From Cytophagales bacterium (GTDB taxonomy: Bacteria > Bacteroidota > Bacteroidia > Cytophagales > Spirosomataceae), in the NCBI GenBank assembly GCA_004292855.1, contig RDXN01000035.1:112074-176073 (forward strand): a stretch of DNA of 64,000 nucleotides, read 5' to 3'. Positions 55,376-64,000 of the stretch are shown one piece after another. Position 1 is the stretch's first letter, and every line of letters starts with the position of its first letter. A program made the position numbers and the translations under genes. The notes under the pieces were generated by a model. The model did no database searches and was not told the DNA's origin. It saw only the letters and a list, made by a program, of their open reading frames with translations.

Positions 55376-57805
55376 CTATACCGCCCAAATCCCCGCCATC
55401 GCCATCCGAATCTCCCCATAGCTCACTTCATTATTCAATCCCTCGCGAATCTCAGCGGAGCGAACGCCTTCATGGGCGGCTGCGTAGTCGCGGATGCGGG
55501 TGATTTTTTCGGCGGGTAAAACGGCTTCCACGGGCAACACACCGGCTTTGATGGCCTGCACAAGGTGGGTTTCAATGGTCGAGAGGGCCAAGCCGCGCTT
55601 TTCGGCAATGGCGGTGGGGTTGTTGCCCGCCAGGAACAGCCTGAGCGTGGCTTCGTGGGTGGGTTCCTTGTCGGCTTTGGGCGTGCGCGACCCACCGAAT
55701 CCCGCCGGGGCATCCTTAAATGCGTCCATGATGCGGATAATGTCGGCCCCAATTTGTTTGACCTTCGTTTTGCCAAACCCCTTGATAGCTAGCAAGTCGG
55801 CGGTGCTTGTTGGACGGGCTTTCACGAGTTCGACCAGGGTTTTGGTGGGCAACACCATGTAGCCGGTGGTATTGTGGGCCTCGGCCACCTCGTCGCGCCA
55901 GCGGGTGAGGGCTTTGTAGAGATCGTCGCGCCGGTTGCCGTAGGCTTTGTCTTTGTCCGGCTCCTTCTCAAAACGTTTGCGAGCGGGCCGAAAGTCAAGT
56001 TCGGCGTGGTTGCGGGCCTGTAAGTAGGCGAGCGCGTCGAAGCCGTTGGCGCAACGTTCAAAGCTTTTGAGCTTGCTGAACAGTTCTTTTTCGAGTTCGT
56101 CGAGGTGTTCCAGCAGGGCATCGCGCACGGCTTTGTTGTCGGCATCGGTGGGGGCCTGCTCCACTTTAGGCAGCAACTCGTCGGCAAGCAGAGCTTTAAA
56201 ATAGGCAGCCGCTTTCCGTACGCGCTCCTGCAAGGCCTCGTTGGCTTCGGGCAGGGGTTCCTGGGCAAAGTAGGCGGGCAACTGCTGACTGAACTTGCGG
56301 CCAATGTCGCGGGCTTTGGGGCGCAGTTCATTTTCGAGTGTTTCGAGTGCGGGCGATAGCTCATCGGCGAAACTTGCCCCGTGTTGGTTCACCTCCCGCC
56401 GACAGCGGTACAACAGCGAAGCCGCCTGCTCAAACGAAAACAGTTCGTGCAACAGGGCCTCCTGGTTGGTCCGCTTGGCCTCATGCAGGTGTCCTTCGGT
56501 GGGGGTTTGCTGTTGCACCTGCTCGTGAAACACCTCAAGCGTTTGCTCGGTCTTGATGCTGCTGCTCGGAATGGGTGTTTTCAGTACCAGACCCTCCAGC
56601 GTTTTGCAGCGGCTCAGAGCCACGTACACTTGCCCGTGCGCGAAAGCCGCCGACGCGTCGATGATGGCCCGCTCGAACGTCAGGCCCTGACTTTTGTGGA
56701 TCGTGATGGCCCAGGCGAGCTTGAGCGGGTACTGCGTAAACGTCCCGATGCTCTCGGCGGTGATCTCTTTGGTGGCGGGGTCGAGGGTGTAGCGTATGTT
56801 GCTCCACTCGGCTTTCTGCACCATTACCGTGTCGCCGTCGGCCTGCCCCTCCACAAAAATGAGATCGTCTTCCTCATCAATCCGAATCACGCGGCCAATC
56901 TTACCGTTGTAGTAAAGTTTCTCGCGGGAGATGTCGTTTTTAATAAACATGACCTGCGCCCCCACTTTCAGGGTCAATTGTGATTCGGTGGGGTAGGCCG
57001 AGGTCGGAAATTCGCCCGTTACGGCGGCTTCAAAGCTGTACGATTGCCCCTTTAGTTCGGCTAGCTTATTGACGTTAATCTGCTGGGCCGTGTTGTTGTG
57101 GGTCGAGAGGGTAATGTAGCCCGCATCGTCGGCGGGGTTGAACCCCGGCACATGCCGTTGGTTGAGGTCGGCGAGTTGGGCCGCGCTCACACGTTTCTCC
57201 CGAATGGCATTCAGGATGTCGATAAACCGCTGGTCGGCCTGCCGGTAAATGTGGGTCAGTTCGATGCTCACGTAGGGCGTTTCGCGCAGGGCGCGGCTCC
57301 CGAAAAAATAACCCGTTTCGTAGTAGTCGCGGAGCATCACCCAGTCCTCGTCTTTGATCACGGGCGGCAACTGCTGCATATCGCCGATCATGAGCAACTG
57401 CACCCCCCCAAACGGCACCGAGGGGTTCCGGTATCGGCGCAGGACCTCGTCGATGGCGTCGAGCACGTCGGCCCGGACCATCGAAATTTCGTCGATAACG
57501 AGCAAATCGAGTGTGCGCAGGAGCCGGATTTTGTCGCGGTTGAACTTGCGCCCCTCACGGGCGGTGGCACCGGGCGGCAGTGGTCCAAAGGGCAACTGGA
57601 ACAAGGAGTGAATTGTAACGCCCCCCGCGTTTATGGCGGCCACGCCCGTGGGGGCCACGACCGCGAGCCGTTTGGCCGCCATTTGCTTTACTGAATGCAG
57701 AAACGTGGTTTTGCCGGTTCCGGCCTTCCCCGTCAGAAATACGTTGTGGCGGGTGTGGAGTACAAAATCGGTAGCAAGCGCGAGTTTCTCGTTTACGGGG
57801 GGCAT
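55376..57805 (-). CDS. Pif1/RecD-like helicase with HRDC and helix-turn-helix domains
   Basis: 809 residues from ATG 57805. A longer frame to 57910 only translates the heptamer array (repeated NCQLPTA) and is rejected. The N-terminal superfamily 1 ATPase has Walker A GKAGTGKTT (26-34), Walker B LLVIDEISMV, MLIGDMQQLPPV and a C-terminal motif AWAITIHKSQGLTFERAIID. An HRDC-like helical domain follows (ARPTSTADLLAIKGFGKTKVKQIGADIIRIM), then a terminal helix-turn-helix region (LFLAGNNPTAIAEKRGLALSTIETHL). It unwinds DNA and probably acts in replication or repair. This domain combination is common in Bacteroidota. Confidence 0.9.
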   Translation of the reverse strand: MPPVNEKLALATDFVLHTRHNVFLTGKAGTGKTTFLHSVKQMAAKRLAVVAPTGVAAINAGGVTIHSLFQLPFGPLPPGATAREGRKFNRDKIRLLRTLDLLVIDEISMVRADVLDAIDEVLRRYRNPSVPFGGVQLLMIGDMQQLPPVIKDEDWVMLRDYYETGYFFGSRALRETPYVSIELTHIYRQADQRFIDILNAIREKRVSAAQLADLNQRHVPGFNPADDAGYITLSTHNNTAQQINVNKLAELKGQSYSFEAAVTGEFPTSAYPTESQLTLKVGAQVMFIKNDISREKLYYNGKIGRVIRIDEEDDLIFVEGQADGDTVMVQKAEWSNIRYTLDPATKEITAESIGTFTQYPLKLAWAITIHKSQGLTFERAIIDASAAFAHGQVYVALSRCKTLEGLVLKTPIPSSSIKTEQTLEVFHEQVQQQTPTEGHLHEAKRTNQEALLHELFSFEQAASLLYRCRREVNQHGASFADELSPALETLENELRPKARDIGRKFSQQLPAYFAQEPLPEANEALQERVRKAAAYFKALLADELLPKVEQAPTDADNKAVRDALLEHLDELEKELFSKLKSFERCANGFDALAYLQARNHAELDFRPARKRFEKEPDKDKAYGNRRDDLYKALTRWRDEVAEAHNTTGYMVLPTKTLVELVKARPTSTADLLAIKGFGKTKVKQIGADIIRIMDAFKDAPAGFGGSRTPKADKEPTHEATLRLFLAGNNPTAIAEKRGLALSTIETHLVQAIKAGVLPVEAVLPAEKITRIRDYAAAHEGVRSAEIREGLNNEVSYGEIRMAMAGIWAV

Positions 57806-57807
57806 GT

Positions 57808-57868
57808 TCAGTAAGCAGTTGGCAGTTGGCAGTTGGCAGTTGGCAGTTGGCAGTTGGCAGTTGGCAGG
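57808..57868. repeat. Heptamer array upstream of the helicase gene
   Basis: Seven exact tandem units of AGTTGGC (57817-57865) are preceded by CAGTAAGC. The array begins 3 bases before the helicase start codon (on the minus strand), so it sits in the ribosome-binding region. Same family as 14381-14457 and 22035-22108. Confidence 0.92.
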
Positions 57869-57942
57869 GCTGTGTGCCGTAAAAGTACGAACACGGGGTA
57901 GAAGGGGCAAGTTCGTTGGATGGGGGCTGACGTTTTACCCCA

Positions 57943-59505
57943 TCACCGAGTTTGTTTGGGTTGAGGTTTCTGTATCTGTAACCACACGTACCGGTAGCCG
58001 TTGTTGAGGATGACGGCTGTATCCAACACCGTAAACTTCTCATCGCGGAGGGCACGCCCCTTGTCGATAGTAAAATTTATGTTACCCTTTCCCCATAAAT
58101 TTTTCGCAGCATCGGCCAAAACCGGAACAGCGTCGCGCAAGTAGGTGTCTGTTGGCACAACGTACTGTTTGCCGATTAGTGAGGCATATTTCCTATCCGG
58201 CTGATCATCTGACCGACCTGCGTAAATCCAGTATGTTGATGTGGCCGGGTCGGTCGGTTCATTAACCCGTATCTTGTCATTCGTCTGTTGCTGTTGCTGC
58301 TGTTGTTGTTGAGGCTGTTTTTGCTGCTGCTGTTTTTGGTGTACTTTGTTCAACTGACTGTTTTCCTCAATAATCATTTTCTCGGAGTAGGCTAGTTGCG
58401 GAGACTGCTTCGGTAGCAAACTATCAACCGCATAAACTATCGTAAACGTACTGGGGACGTACAGGCCCGGTGAGTAGGAGTCATCGGGCGCGTTTGACGA
58501 TGTCAGGACCCGGTAAGCCGGATTTCGGGTCATGAACACATAGGGTGCCCCTCGATCTTTCAAATACGTATCGATGAGGGCGGTGTACGGAATGAATGAG
58601 AGTTGATATTCATTGCCCTCAATCATGTCTTCGCTCAACGGATACTTTGTGAACTTGGCAGTCAACTGATTCGCCAGATGGGTGGGGTTTTTGTCGATCC
58701 TGAAATTCTTAATCTGTTTTTTCAGGTTTATCTCCCGAAGCATATTTTCCGCTTTGACGGATAATTTCGTCGGGGGCGGCAGTGCGTTTTCGGGGTCATC
58801 GGGGGGGAGAGCCTGCTTTATTTGTGTCAGGTACTCTCGGTGAATATTAACGGTAGTGTCGGCGGGCCGCAGAAACGTTTGAATCTCAAGGGTATCATTA
58901 TCATCGATAAAGTGGTCGTAGTGGCGGTCGGGTAGGGCAATTACGTGTTTCAACGAGTGCCAGTGCTCATCCATCGACTTGCACTCCCGTTTATTAAAAT
59001 GACTTGCCTTGAAGGGATCTGCTTTGGCCCGGCAGATATTCAGTAAATGATCGGGGTAGATCGACAGTCGGTATTCTGCCACGCGTTCGTCGTAATACAG
59101 TTTGCAGGCATAAAAAAAGCCGTCTATATCGGTCCGATACGTCTCCCGACTTGTGTATTTCTTGTTGTAGTCTCGTTCCAGATAGCGTTCGCTCATGAAC
59201 ACCTTTCCCACATAGGCCCCCGATGTCGACCGCCTGTCGAAGACTTTCTCAAAGCCATAAAATCGTAGGAACAGAAACGTGTATTCAAGGTGTGTTTTGA
59301 AATCCTCCGGCCCGCGATATCGATCCGGCGAAGGCATGTATCCTAGCGTGATAAGCCGCTCATAAACACCCTCTTGCATTTGTCGGGCAATAGAATCCAG
59401 ATCGAGGTCAATCTGGGTCTGTGCGCGAAGTGACCCGCTTAAGCCCGTAAAAAAGCAGAGTAACAACGTCCAGCGGATGTACGATTTTGCGTAGGTAGTT
59501 CTCAT
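57943..59505 (-). CDS. Secreted protein of unknown function with polyglutamine tract
   Basis: 520 residues, signal peptide about 1-28 (ends GSLRAQ). The N-terminal half is Tyr/Arg-rich (EYTFLFLRFYGFEKVFDRRS, RRECKSMDEHWHSLKHV), and residues about 388-408 are nearly all Gln. The C-terminal part contains WIYAGRSDDQPDRKYASLIGKQYVVPTDTYLRDAVPVL and a final GYRYVWLQIQ strand. I do not recognise a family; a link to gliding or type IX secretion is not supported. It overlaps the upstream gene by 4 bases, so the two are translated together and probably act in the envelope. Confidence 0.7.
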   Translation of the reverse strand: MRTTYAKSYIRWTLLLCFFTGLSGSLRAQTQIDLDLDSIARQMQEGVYERLITLGYMPSPDRYRGPEDFKTHLEYTFLFLRFYGFEKVFDRRSTSGAYVGKVFMSERYLERDYNKKYTSRETYRTDIDGFFYACKLYYDERVAEYRLSIYPDHLLNICRAKADPFKASHFNKRECKSMDEHWHSLKHVIALPDRHYDHFIDDNDTLEIQTFLRPADTTVNIHREYLTQIKQALPPDDPENALPPPTKLSVKAENMLREINLKKQIKNFRIDKNPTHLANQLTAKFTKYPLSEDMIEGNEYQLSFIPYTALIDTYLKDRGAPYVFMTRNPAYRVLTSSNAPDDSYSPGLYVPSTFTIVYAVDSLLPKQSPQLAYSEKMIIEENSQLNKVHQKQQQQKQPQQQQQQQQQTNDKIRVNEPTDPATSTYWIYAGRSDDQPDRKYASLIGKQYVVPTDTYLRDAVPVLADAAKNLWGKGNINFTIDKGRALRDEKFTVLDTAVILNNGYRYVWLQIQKPQPKQTR

Positions 59506-60671
59506 AGCTTAGGTCCGAAAAGAGTGTTCAGATTTGCGCCAACGCCCCAAATAATGTGGCCTTCGCTATAGGCCGGAGAGAAATAATGCAGACGCTCCTT
59601 CGCCTTGCGGTTGCCGGAGCTATGCAGCGAATCGGGACGAAAACGAGGGCCTATCTTGTCGATAGTCGAGAGCGACGAGGCATGAATCCAGTCCTGGGCC
59701 TTCATCTGACTAGGGCCACCTTGCCAACCGAAGAAGGCCTGAAACGACGGATTTGTTGATTTTTGGTAGCTATGGTTGAATAACCCCGGCGTAAACTCAA
59801 ACACACTGAAATTACGGCCTGAGTTAAACAGCTTTTGTCCAGGGTCTTGTGCCACATACCGGGGGTGCCTGCGACGCTTCGGACCACCCCGAAACTTATC
59901 TGGTTTAGTCGACGCCAGGGAATCATACGGACTGTATAAGTCGGGAGAATCGAACAGGTCGCGCGAGAAATTGCCGGTGTATATATCGGCATATTGCTTG
60001 ATGGACCAAAAACGCGTGCGGATTTGCAGGTTGCCCCCGCCGGTATAAAAACGGTCGAAATTGTCGGCAAATCCCTGCGTTGCCCCCGTATCCGTGAACA
60101 AGAAATCATCGTACACATTCAGGTTGATGTCCCAGTCGCTGCCGCCCGCCCGAAGGCCAATGTACATGGTCTGCTGAGTACGGTTCCGGTAGGTGCCGAC
60201 GTTGCGCCCTAGCCCACGGGGCATCACAATGAAGTTGGTGCCTACGGTAATAGATCGGCGATAGTTTGAATACACGCTGCTCAGATTCCCGAAATAGAAC
60301 GAGTTTATTTCTTGGGGCAGTCCATATCGACCTCCCCCGTAGGTCAGCGCGGGTGTCATGATTAAGTTGAACTGCGATTGCGTGCGATACCGAAAGCGAT
60401 TGCCGATGTTTCTAGGCCCGCCAACAAAGTTAAGGGAGAGATTAAACGAGGGTTGAAGATGCCGATAAACTGTCCAGAAGCCCACCGAAGAGCTTAACCC
60501 GTAACCTCCGCCAATCAATAAATACCCGCCCACTCTGACGTTCAGGTGCGTTTGTTGACGGTCGGCATCGGGGAAATTGAGTTGCCCGTGGGTTCGTAAA
60601 GGGCTAAATAGGAGCGGCAGAAACAGGGTGAGGCCAAGTTTTCTTACACAATAGTAGAGCGGTGAGCGCAT
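59502..60671 (-). CDS. Probable outer-membrane/beta-rich exported protein
   Basis: 389 residues from ATG 60671 (signal peptide MRSPLYYCVRKLGLTLFLPLLFSPLRTHGQ). A longer frame to 60806 is rejected because it runs over the 3' end of the LytTR remnant. The mature protein alternates aromatic and Gly residues (VGGYLLIGGGYGLSSSVGF, YIGLRAGGSDWDINLNVYDDFLF, DNFDRFYTGGGNLQIRTRFW) as in small barrels. It faintly recalls the Bacteroidota polymorphic-toxin type 23 domain, but I would not assign it without a profile search. Coupled to the polyglutamine protein through a 4-base overlap. Confidence 0.7.
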   Translation of the reverse strand: MRSPLYYCVRKLGLTLFLPLLFSPLRTHGQLNFPDADRQQTHLNVRVGGYLLIGGGYGLSSSVGFWTVYRHLQPSFNLSLNFVGGPRNIGNRFRYRTQSQFNLIMTPALTYGGGRYGLPQEINSFYFGNLSSVYSNYRRSITVGTNFIVMPRGLGRNVGTYRNRTQQTMYIGLRAGGSDWDINLNVYDDFLFTDTGATQGFADNFDRFYTGGGNLQIRTRFWSIKQYADIYTGNFSRDLFDSPDLYSPYDSLASTKPDKFRGGPKRRRHPRYVAQDPGQKLFNSGRNFSVFEFTPGLFNHSYQKSTNPSFQAFFGWQGGPSQMKAQDWIHASSLSTIDKIGPRFRPDSLHSSGNRKAKERLHYFSPAYSEGHIIWGVGANLNTLFGPKL

Positions 60672-60759
60672 ACCTGATGGAAGGTTTAGAAATTCACCAA
60701 AGCTCCACAAACATCCACCTCCGCGCAACAGGTTGCCGCTCAATTTATTAATCGTGGCC

Positions 60760-60911
60760 TCACCCCTCCACGCGCCTGAAAAACTCCTCCCGAAAGGTAT
60801 CGCCAACGGGAATCACGGACTTGCCGATGTAGATCCGGTTGCGCTCGATAGACTCGATCCTGTTTAGAGCTACGATGTACGATTTATGCACGCGACCTGT
60901 ATTGCAAATTA
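60760..60911 (-). pseudogene. 3' remnant of a LytTR-family response regulator
   Basis: Translation of the minus strand up to TGA at 60760-60762 gives GRVHKSYIVALNRIESIERNR then IYIGKSVIPVGDTFREEFFRRVEG, the C-terminal half of a LytTR DNA-binding domain. No start codon or receiver domain precedes it: the match stops around 60897-60911 and the AT-rich ATPase gene ends at 60915. The regulator was truncated by arrival of that segment or by a deletion. It stands directly upstream of the envelope gene pair, which it may once have controlled. Confidence 0.85.
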
Positions 60912-60914
60912 CAA

Positions 60915-63900
60915 TTAATCATCTCTTCCAAATAGACTACGGTCTTCTTTTTGGGCAGCCTTTTCATACATGGCAATTTCGCTTTCTAAGTAGCTGATAT
61001 GTTCAATATAAGATAATTGTTTGGGCATTTCTTGTACTATACTCAACAGTTCTTTTGTATTATCTGCGCGCACTTGATAGAAATTCGTGTAACCACTTCC
61101 TGAGATGAAATTTGGGGTCCAAGCTATCTTTTTGAAATCCTCAATGGACTTGTTCTTGGCCAAAAAAACTTTCGTCAAAAACCTTCGACAATCGTACTTG
61201 TGAGCACTTTGTAAGGCATAAACCATACGCTGGATTTCTTCAAGGTTTTCCATAAAAAGCTCTACAAAATCCTCTAGGAATTCGTGAAGTATTGCAGTTT
61301 CAATAGTTTCTGGTCCCTTAAAAAGCGATTCATATATGTCGTTGTTCCAATCACATAGTTCGTTCTCTTTCACCTTGATTACGACTTTGATAGCCCAATC
61401 TTTAGCATCTTGTAAAGACCAAATGAAAGCCAGATTCTCAAATTTGTGTAGAATATTTGTGTCGTTTGTGTATTTCAAGCAAAAGGCTTCTACGACGTTC
61501 AACAAGAACGACGGCTCACGACGTAAAATCGTTATTAAATTATTCCAAGAGTAATCAAAGGTTGCCTGCGATGAACGTTCAATGCACAAGAGCTGTAGAT
61601 AAACTTTTTTTAGTAGTGGCAGGTCTGTCTCGTCAAACATGCCGATACGGTCCTTGAAGAAATTAGACGGTAGTGCATAACGCATCCCTGTTTGCTCATG
61701 TCTCTCTGATAAAATTGTTAACAAAGTCCGGTAAATATTTGGATATACTAAAGCATAATTTTGCCACCATTGATCGTAGAAATAATAAACGTCAAAAGAT
61801 TGCTTTCTAAACCACTCTATCAATTTGTCAGCTAAATCTTGAGTTACACTATACTGTGGAATCATACTGAAGAAAGTCATCTGCCATTCTCCTTGATGAA
61901 ACTTACTATTGAAAAATACACTAAACCACTCAGACGGTTGATTAATTTGTGGATCAAATACTTGCCTAATGACATGCCCAATACCGATCTTTTCTGGCCA
62001 TTTTCGTTGGGAGAAGGCAGCAACCGATAGCTTAAACAAATCAACATCCTGTTGTTTAATAATTTTGAGAATTGTTGCTAACGGACGGTGCAATTGCAAA
62101 TAATTATCCATTTGCCTTTCTGACAGTTTGACGATGTCATCAAATAATTGCTCTACATCTTCTATTGTATTAATCTGTAAATTTTGTTGTAATTCTAACT
62201 GTTTTTTCAGATCGTACGCTTCTGGATCTTTCCAAAGTTCATCCCCTGCATCACGGCCACGAGATCGATTCCAGTCAAGTTGAAGATAAAGTGCATACTC
62301 CCGATTGCAGAACAGTTCTGCTAACTGCTCAGTCTTAGCATTTTGAAGTTTGTTTCGACTAAGGAATCGCACGTACTCGTTTACAAAATGGCAGTCGTCG
62401 AAGTCATTTGGGGTCAGATAAGTCTGAATTAGGGGAATAATATATTCTCTATCTAATTCTCGTGGGCTTGTATTGATGCCCTCTAAGTACGAACCTCGAT
62501 ACGAAAATAAAATTTGCCGACATTCCTTTGGATACAAGAAAAATTGCAATTCTATAAAGGACCATAATGATTTGCGAAATTCAATAAACGGCTCATGCAT
62601 TGGAAATTGAAGCCTTGTGAAGACGATAGCTTTACCTTTAGAAGCGGAGCTTTCGAACTCAGATTTTAAGAATGAAGGTAGAATTGCAAAAATTAAACGC
62701 CGAGCGTTTTCATTACCTAACTTTACTTCATTTATCAGAAAGTTCATCAAACGATTTTGTCGTAACTCAATATAGTGGCTGTCGTCTGGACGAAAAGACA
62801 ATCTCTCTCTAGTCATGCTGATTAAGAGCGAATCATCCTCTCCCAAATTCTCCGCAAACTTTACCAACAATTCCAGTGCTGTATCAAAATGGCTATTGAT
62901 ACTAGAGAAGAAATAAAAAAGTAACCTCAAACGAGCCTTTAGCTGACCGCTACTTTTTGATGGACTCCCAAATAAATCATTTTCACCCCAGTGCGTTAAC
63001 AGACTGGACAAGCGGTTAGCTAGAGACAATAAGTAGCTAAGAGTTTCGGTTGGTAAGCAGATATAGAATATATCAAGAAACTTGAAAGCTTTATCATCAT
63101 CATTTTTTATCGATAAGTAATAATCACTGGTAACGAATTTGATGTCTTTGATGATTCGGTCCATGTCGAATACATTCAAAACACCGTAAAAAGCATCACG
63201 AATTCGATGGGGATACTCTTCAAAGAATTCGTTGAGAAGCGACTCTACACTAAGAAGTTTCTTTTCGATAAAGACCTGATAAACAGTATATGTTGCCAGA
63301 TTTTGATCTGTAGACCGAAAGAGGCTCTGGTCAGCCAAGTAAACATCCGCTAATTCGTCTTCATACAAGCCTGATAGCTCAAATGCTAAGGTATCACGAG
63401 TTAGGCCAAAGGCTGACGTAACTCTTTCGATAAATGGCACATCTGATAAATCAATCAAGCGGAATACGGACAGTAAACCAAGGACTCTTAAGCGATCTGG
63501 ATTACTCAGAAGTGATTTATTTTCTTGGTCAGTGAGATTATCATAATAGCTTACGTACAGGTCTGTGGCGTCATTTAAGGCCAATATATTTGGGTACTTT
63601 AACGCATGTTCGGCAGCCATAATCGCCAATCGAGGGTTCCCATTAGCTAAATCGCAGATGCGTTGCTGAAAGAGATTGCTACCAATATTGAAGGGTTCCT
63701 CAGCTATTATCTGTACAATTTGCTCATCAGTGAACTTGTCAATAGAGTATGAATCCCAATGGTATGACTGTAAATGCTTTTGGACTACGTCAAGCGCATA
63801 GTCACGAACCGTCAGTAATATTTTGAATGAAAGATTAGCTTTGGCATGAAGATATCCAAGAGTTTGCAGGAGAATTGGAGTTTGCCGGTTTGCATCATCA

Positions 63901-63962
63901 ATAAGAGTATGTTTTGTTAGCTTATTTGGCGAATCGGTTGATGATAATGGAAATGAAGGCAA
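60915..63962 (-). CDS. Large STAND-like ATPase, N-terminal part missing
   Basis: 1015 codons from a TTG at 63962; an in-frame TAG at 63987-63989 blocks extension. The first 120 residues resemble the latter half of a STAND/nSTAND3 ATPase: Walker-B-like HTLIDDANRQ (18-26), sensor-like KILLTVRDYAL (47-57), and GNPRLAIMAA (108-117). The next 900 residues are helical, Leu/Phe-rich and repeat-like, without recognised motifs. No Walker A or effector domain is present in this frame. Composition is AT-rich against a GC-rich background. STAND proteins commonly act in phage defence or signalling; here the gene is probably broken, or continues in another frame beyond the window. Confidence 0.65.
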   Translation of the reverse strand: MPSFPLSSTDSPNKLTKHTLIDDANRQTPILLQTLGYLHAKANLSFKILLTVRDYALDVVQKHLQSYHWDSYSIDKFTDEQIVQIIAEEPFNIGSNLFQQRICDLANGNPRLAIMAAEHALKYPNILALNDATDLYVSYYDNLTDQENKSLLSNPDRLRVLGLLSVFRLIDLSDVPFIERVTSAFGLTRDTLAFELSGLYEDELADVYLADQSLFRSTDQNLATYTVYQVFIEKKLLSVESLLNEFFEEYPHRIRDAFYGVLNVFDMDRIIKDIKFVTSDYYLSIKNDDDKAFKFLDIFYICLPTETLSYLLSLANRLSSLLTHWGENDLFGSPSKSSGQLKARLRLLFYFFSSINSHFDTALELLVKFAENLGEDDSLLISMTRERLSFRPDDSHYIELRQNRLMNFLINEVKLGNENARRLIFAILPSFLKSEFESSASKGKAIVFTRLQFPMHEPFIEFRKSLWSFIELQFFLYPKECRQILFSYRGSYLEGINTSPRELDREYIIPLIQTYLTPNDFDDCHFVNEYVRFLSRNKLQNAKTEQLAELFCNREYALYLQLDWNRSRGRDAGDELWKDPEAYDLKKQLELQQNLQINTIEDVEQLFDDIVKLSERQMDNYLQLHRPLATILKIIKQQDVDLFKLSVAAFSQRKWPEKIGIGHVIRQVFDPQINQPSEWFSVFFNSKFHQGEWQMTFFSMIPQYSVTQDLADKLIEWFRKQSFDVYYFYDQWWQNYALVYPNIYRTLLTILSERHEQTGMRYALPSNFFKDRIGMFDETDLPLLKKVYLQLLCIERSSQATFDYSWNNLITILRREPSFLLNVVEAFCLKYTNDTNILHKFENLAFIWSLQDAKDWAIKVVIKVKENELCDWNNDIYESLFKGPETIETAILHEFLEDFVELFMENLEEIQRMVYALQSAHKYDCRRFLTKVFLAKNKSIEDFKKIAWTPNFISGSGYTNFYQVRADNTKELLSIVQEMPKQLSYIEHISYLESEIAMYEKAAQKEDRSLFGRDD

Positions 63963-64000
63963 TTCGGAGCATGGCCTCCGAACTTTCTATCGTTTTCTCC

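Noticed and set aside
57808..57868. CRISPR array
   Set aside because: The units are contiguous heptamers without unique spacers, and no cas genes are present. No CRISPR array was seen anywhere in the window.
57806..57910. N-terminal extension of the helicase with repeated NCQLPTA residues
   Set aside because: It is only the translation of the heptamer DNA array; the conserved helicase start MPPVNEKLALATDFVL follows at 57805.
57943..60671. Type IX secretion or gliding genes (PorP/SprF, GldN)
   Set aside because: Exported and barrel-like features fit loosely, but I see no motif specific to those families and no other gld/por genes nearby.

Overview
The window looks like chromosome of a GC-rich Bacteroidota, most likely a Cytophagales member of the Spirosoma/Larkinella type. 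The sequence basis is: two SusC/SusD pairs, an outer-membrane beta-barrel TonB receptor, a TPR-bearing HisKA_3 sensor kinase, TAnnTTTG-type -7 boxes, SusD proteins ending in the usual Gly-Trp, and catabolic genes with many secretion signals. The genus is inferred; there is no rRNA here to fix it.

Layout. 1-865: two small AT-rich unknown genes, the first cut by the window edge. 870-13406: a lone TonB receptor, then SusC-SusD-SusC-SusD without adjacent hydrolases. 13469-16948: LD-carboxypeptidase, a Kir-type potassium channel, a DUF721/DciA-like protein and a luciferase-like oxidoreductase. 16966-20284: an accessory patch with GrpB, an Rpn nuclease gene bracketed by broken copies of the neighbouring oxidoreductase gene, and an AT-rich three-gene operon (SMEK-domain protein, nucleotidyltransferase-like protein, unknown). 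20606-23131: SAM riboswitch, then metY and metX. 23319-33358: secreted hydrolases (GH106 alpha-L-rhamnosidase, GH35-like, Tat carboxylesterase, alpha/beta hydrolase, GH3). 33399-49069: transporter, AraC regulator and a ring-degradation set (extradiol dioxygenase, C-C hydrolase, two FAD monooxygenases, FAH-type hydrolase, SMP-30 lactonase, cyclase-family hydrolase, HisD-like dehydrogenase, MetE-like protein, two SDRs), interrupted by an antisense xisI/frameshifted xisH pair. 49115-51802: convergent response regulator and sensor kinase. 51955-60671: TonB-like protein, two paralogous lipoproteins, a Pif1/RecD-type helicase and a two-gene envelope pair. 60760-63962: a decapitated LytTR regulator next to a large AT-rich STAND-like ATPase gene that lacks its Walker A part.

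Most coherent reading: 23.3-49.1 kb is one catabolic locus in which secreted rhamnosidase, glucosidase/galactosidase and esterase activities strip sugars and acyl groups from a plant phenolic glycoside, an MFS carrier imports the aglycone, and the oxygenases and hydrolases open its rings. A flavonoid rhamnoglycoside fits the enzyme set best. This is inference from gene content.

The second striking property is non-coding: most gene boundaries carry a long, nearly perfect palindrome. One family (seven copies, all between 28.4 and 48.3 kb) keeps its two arms complementary although the arm sequence and length change between copies. Others sit inside a signal-peptide coding region, supply the last residues of proteins, or are heptamer/octamer arrays.
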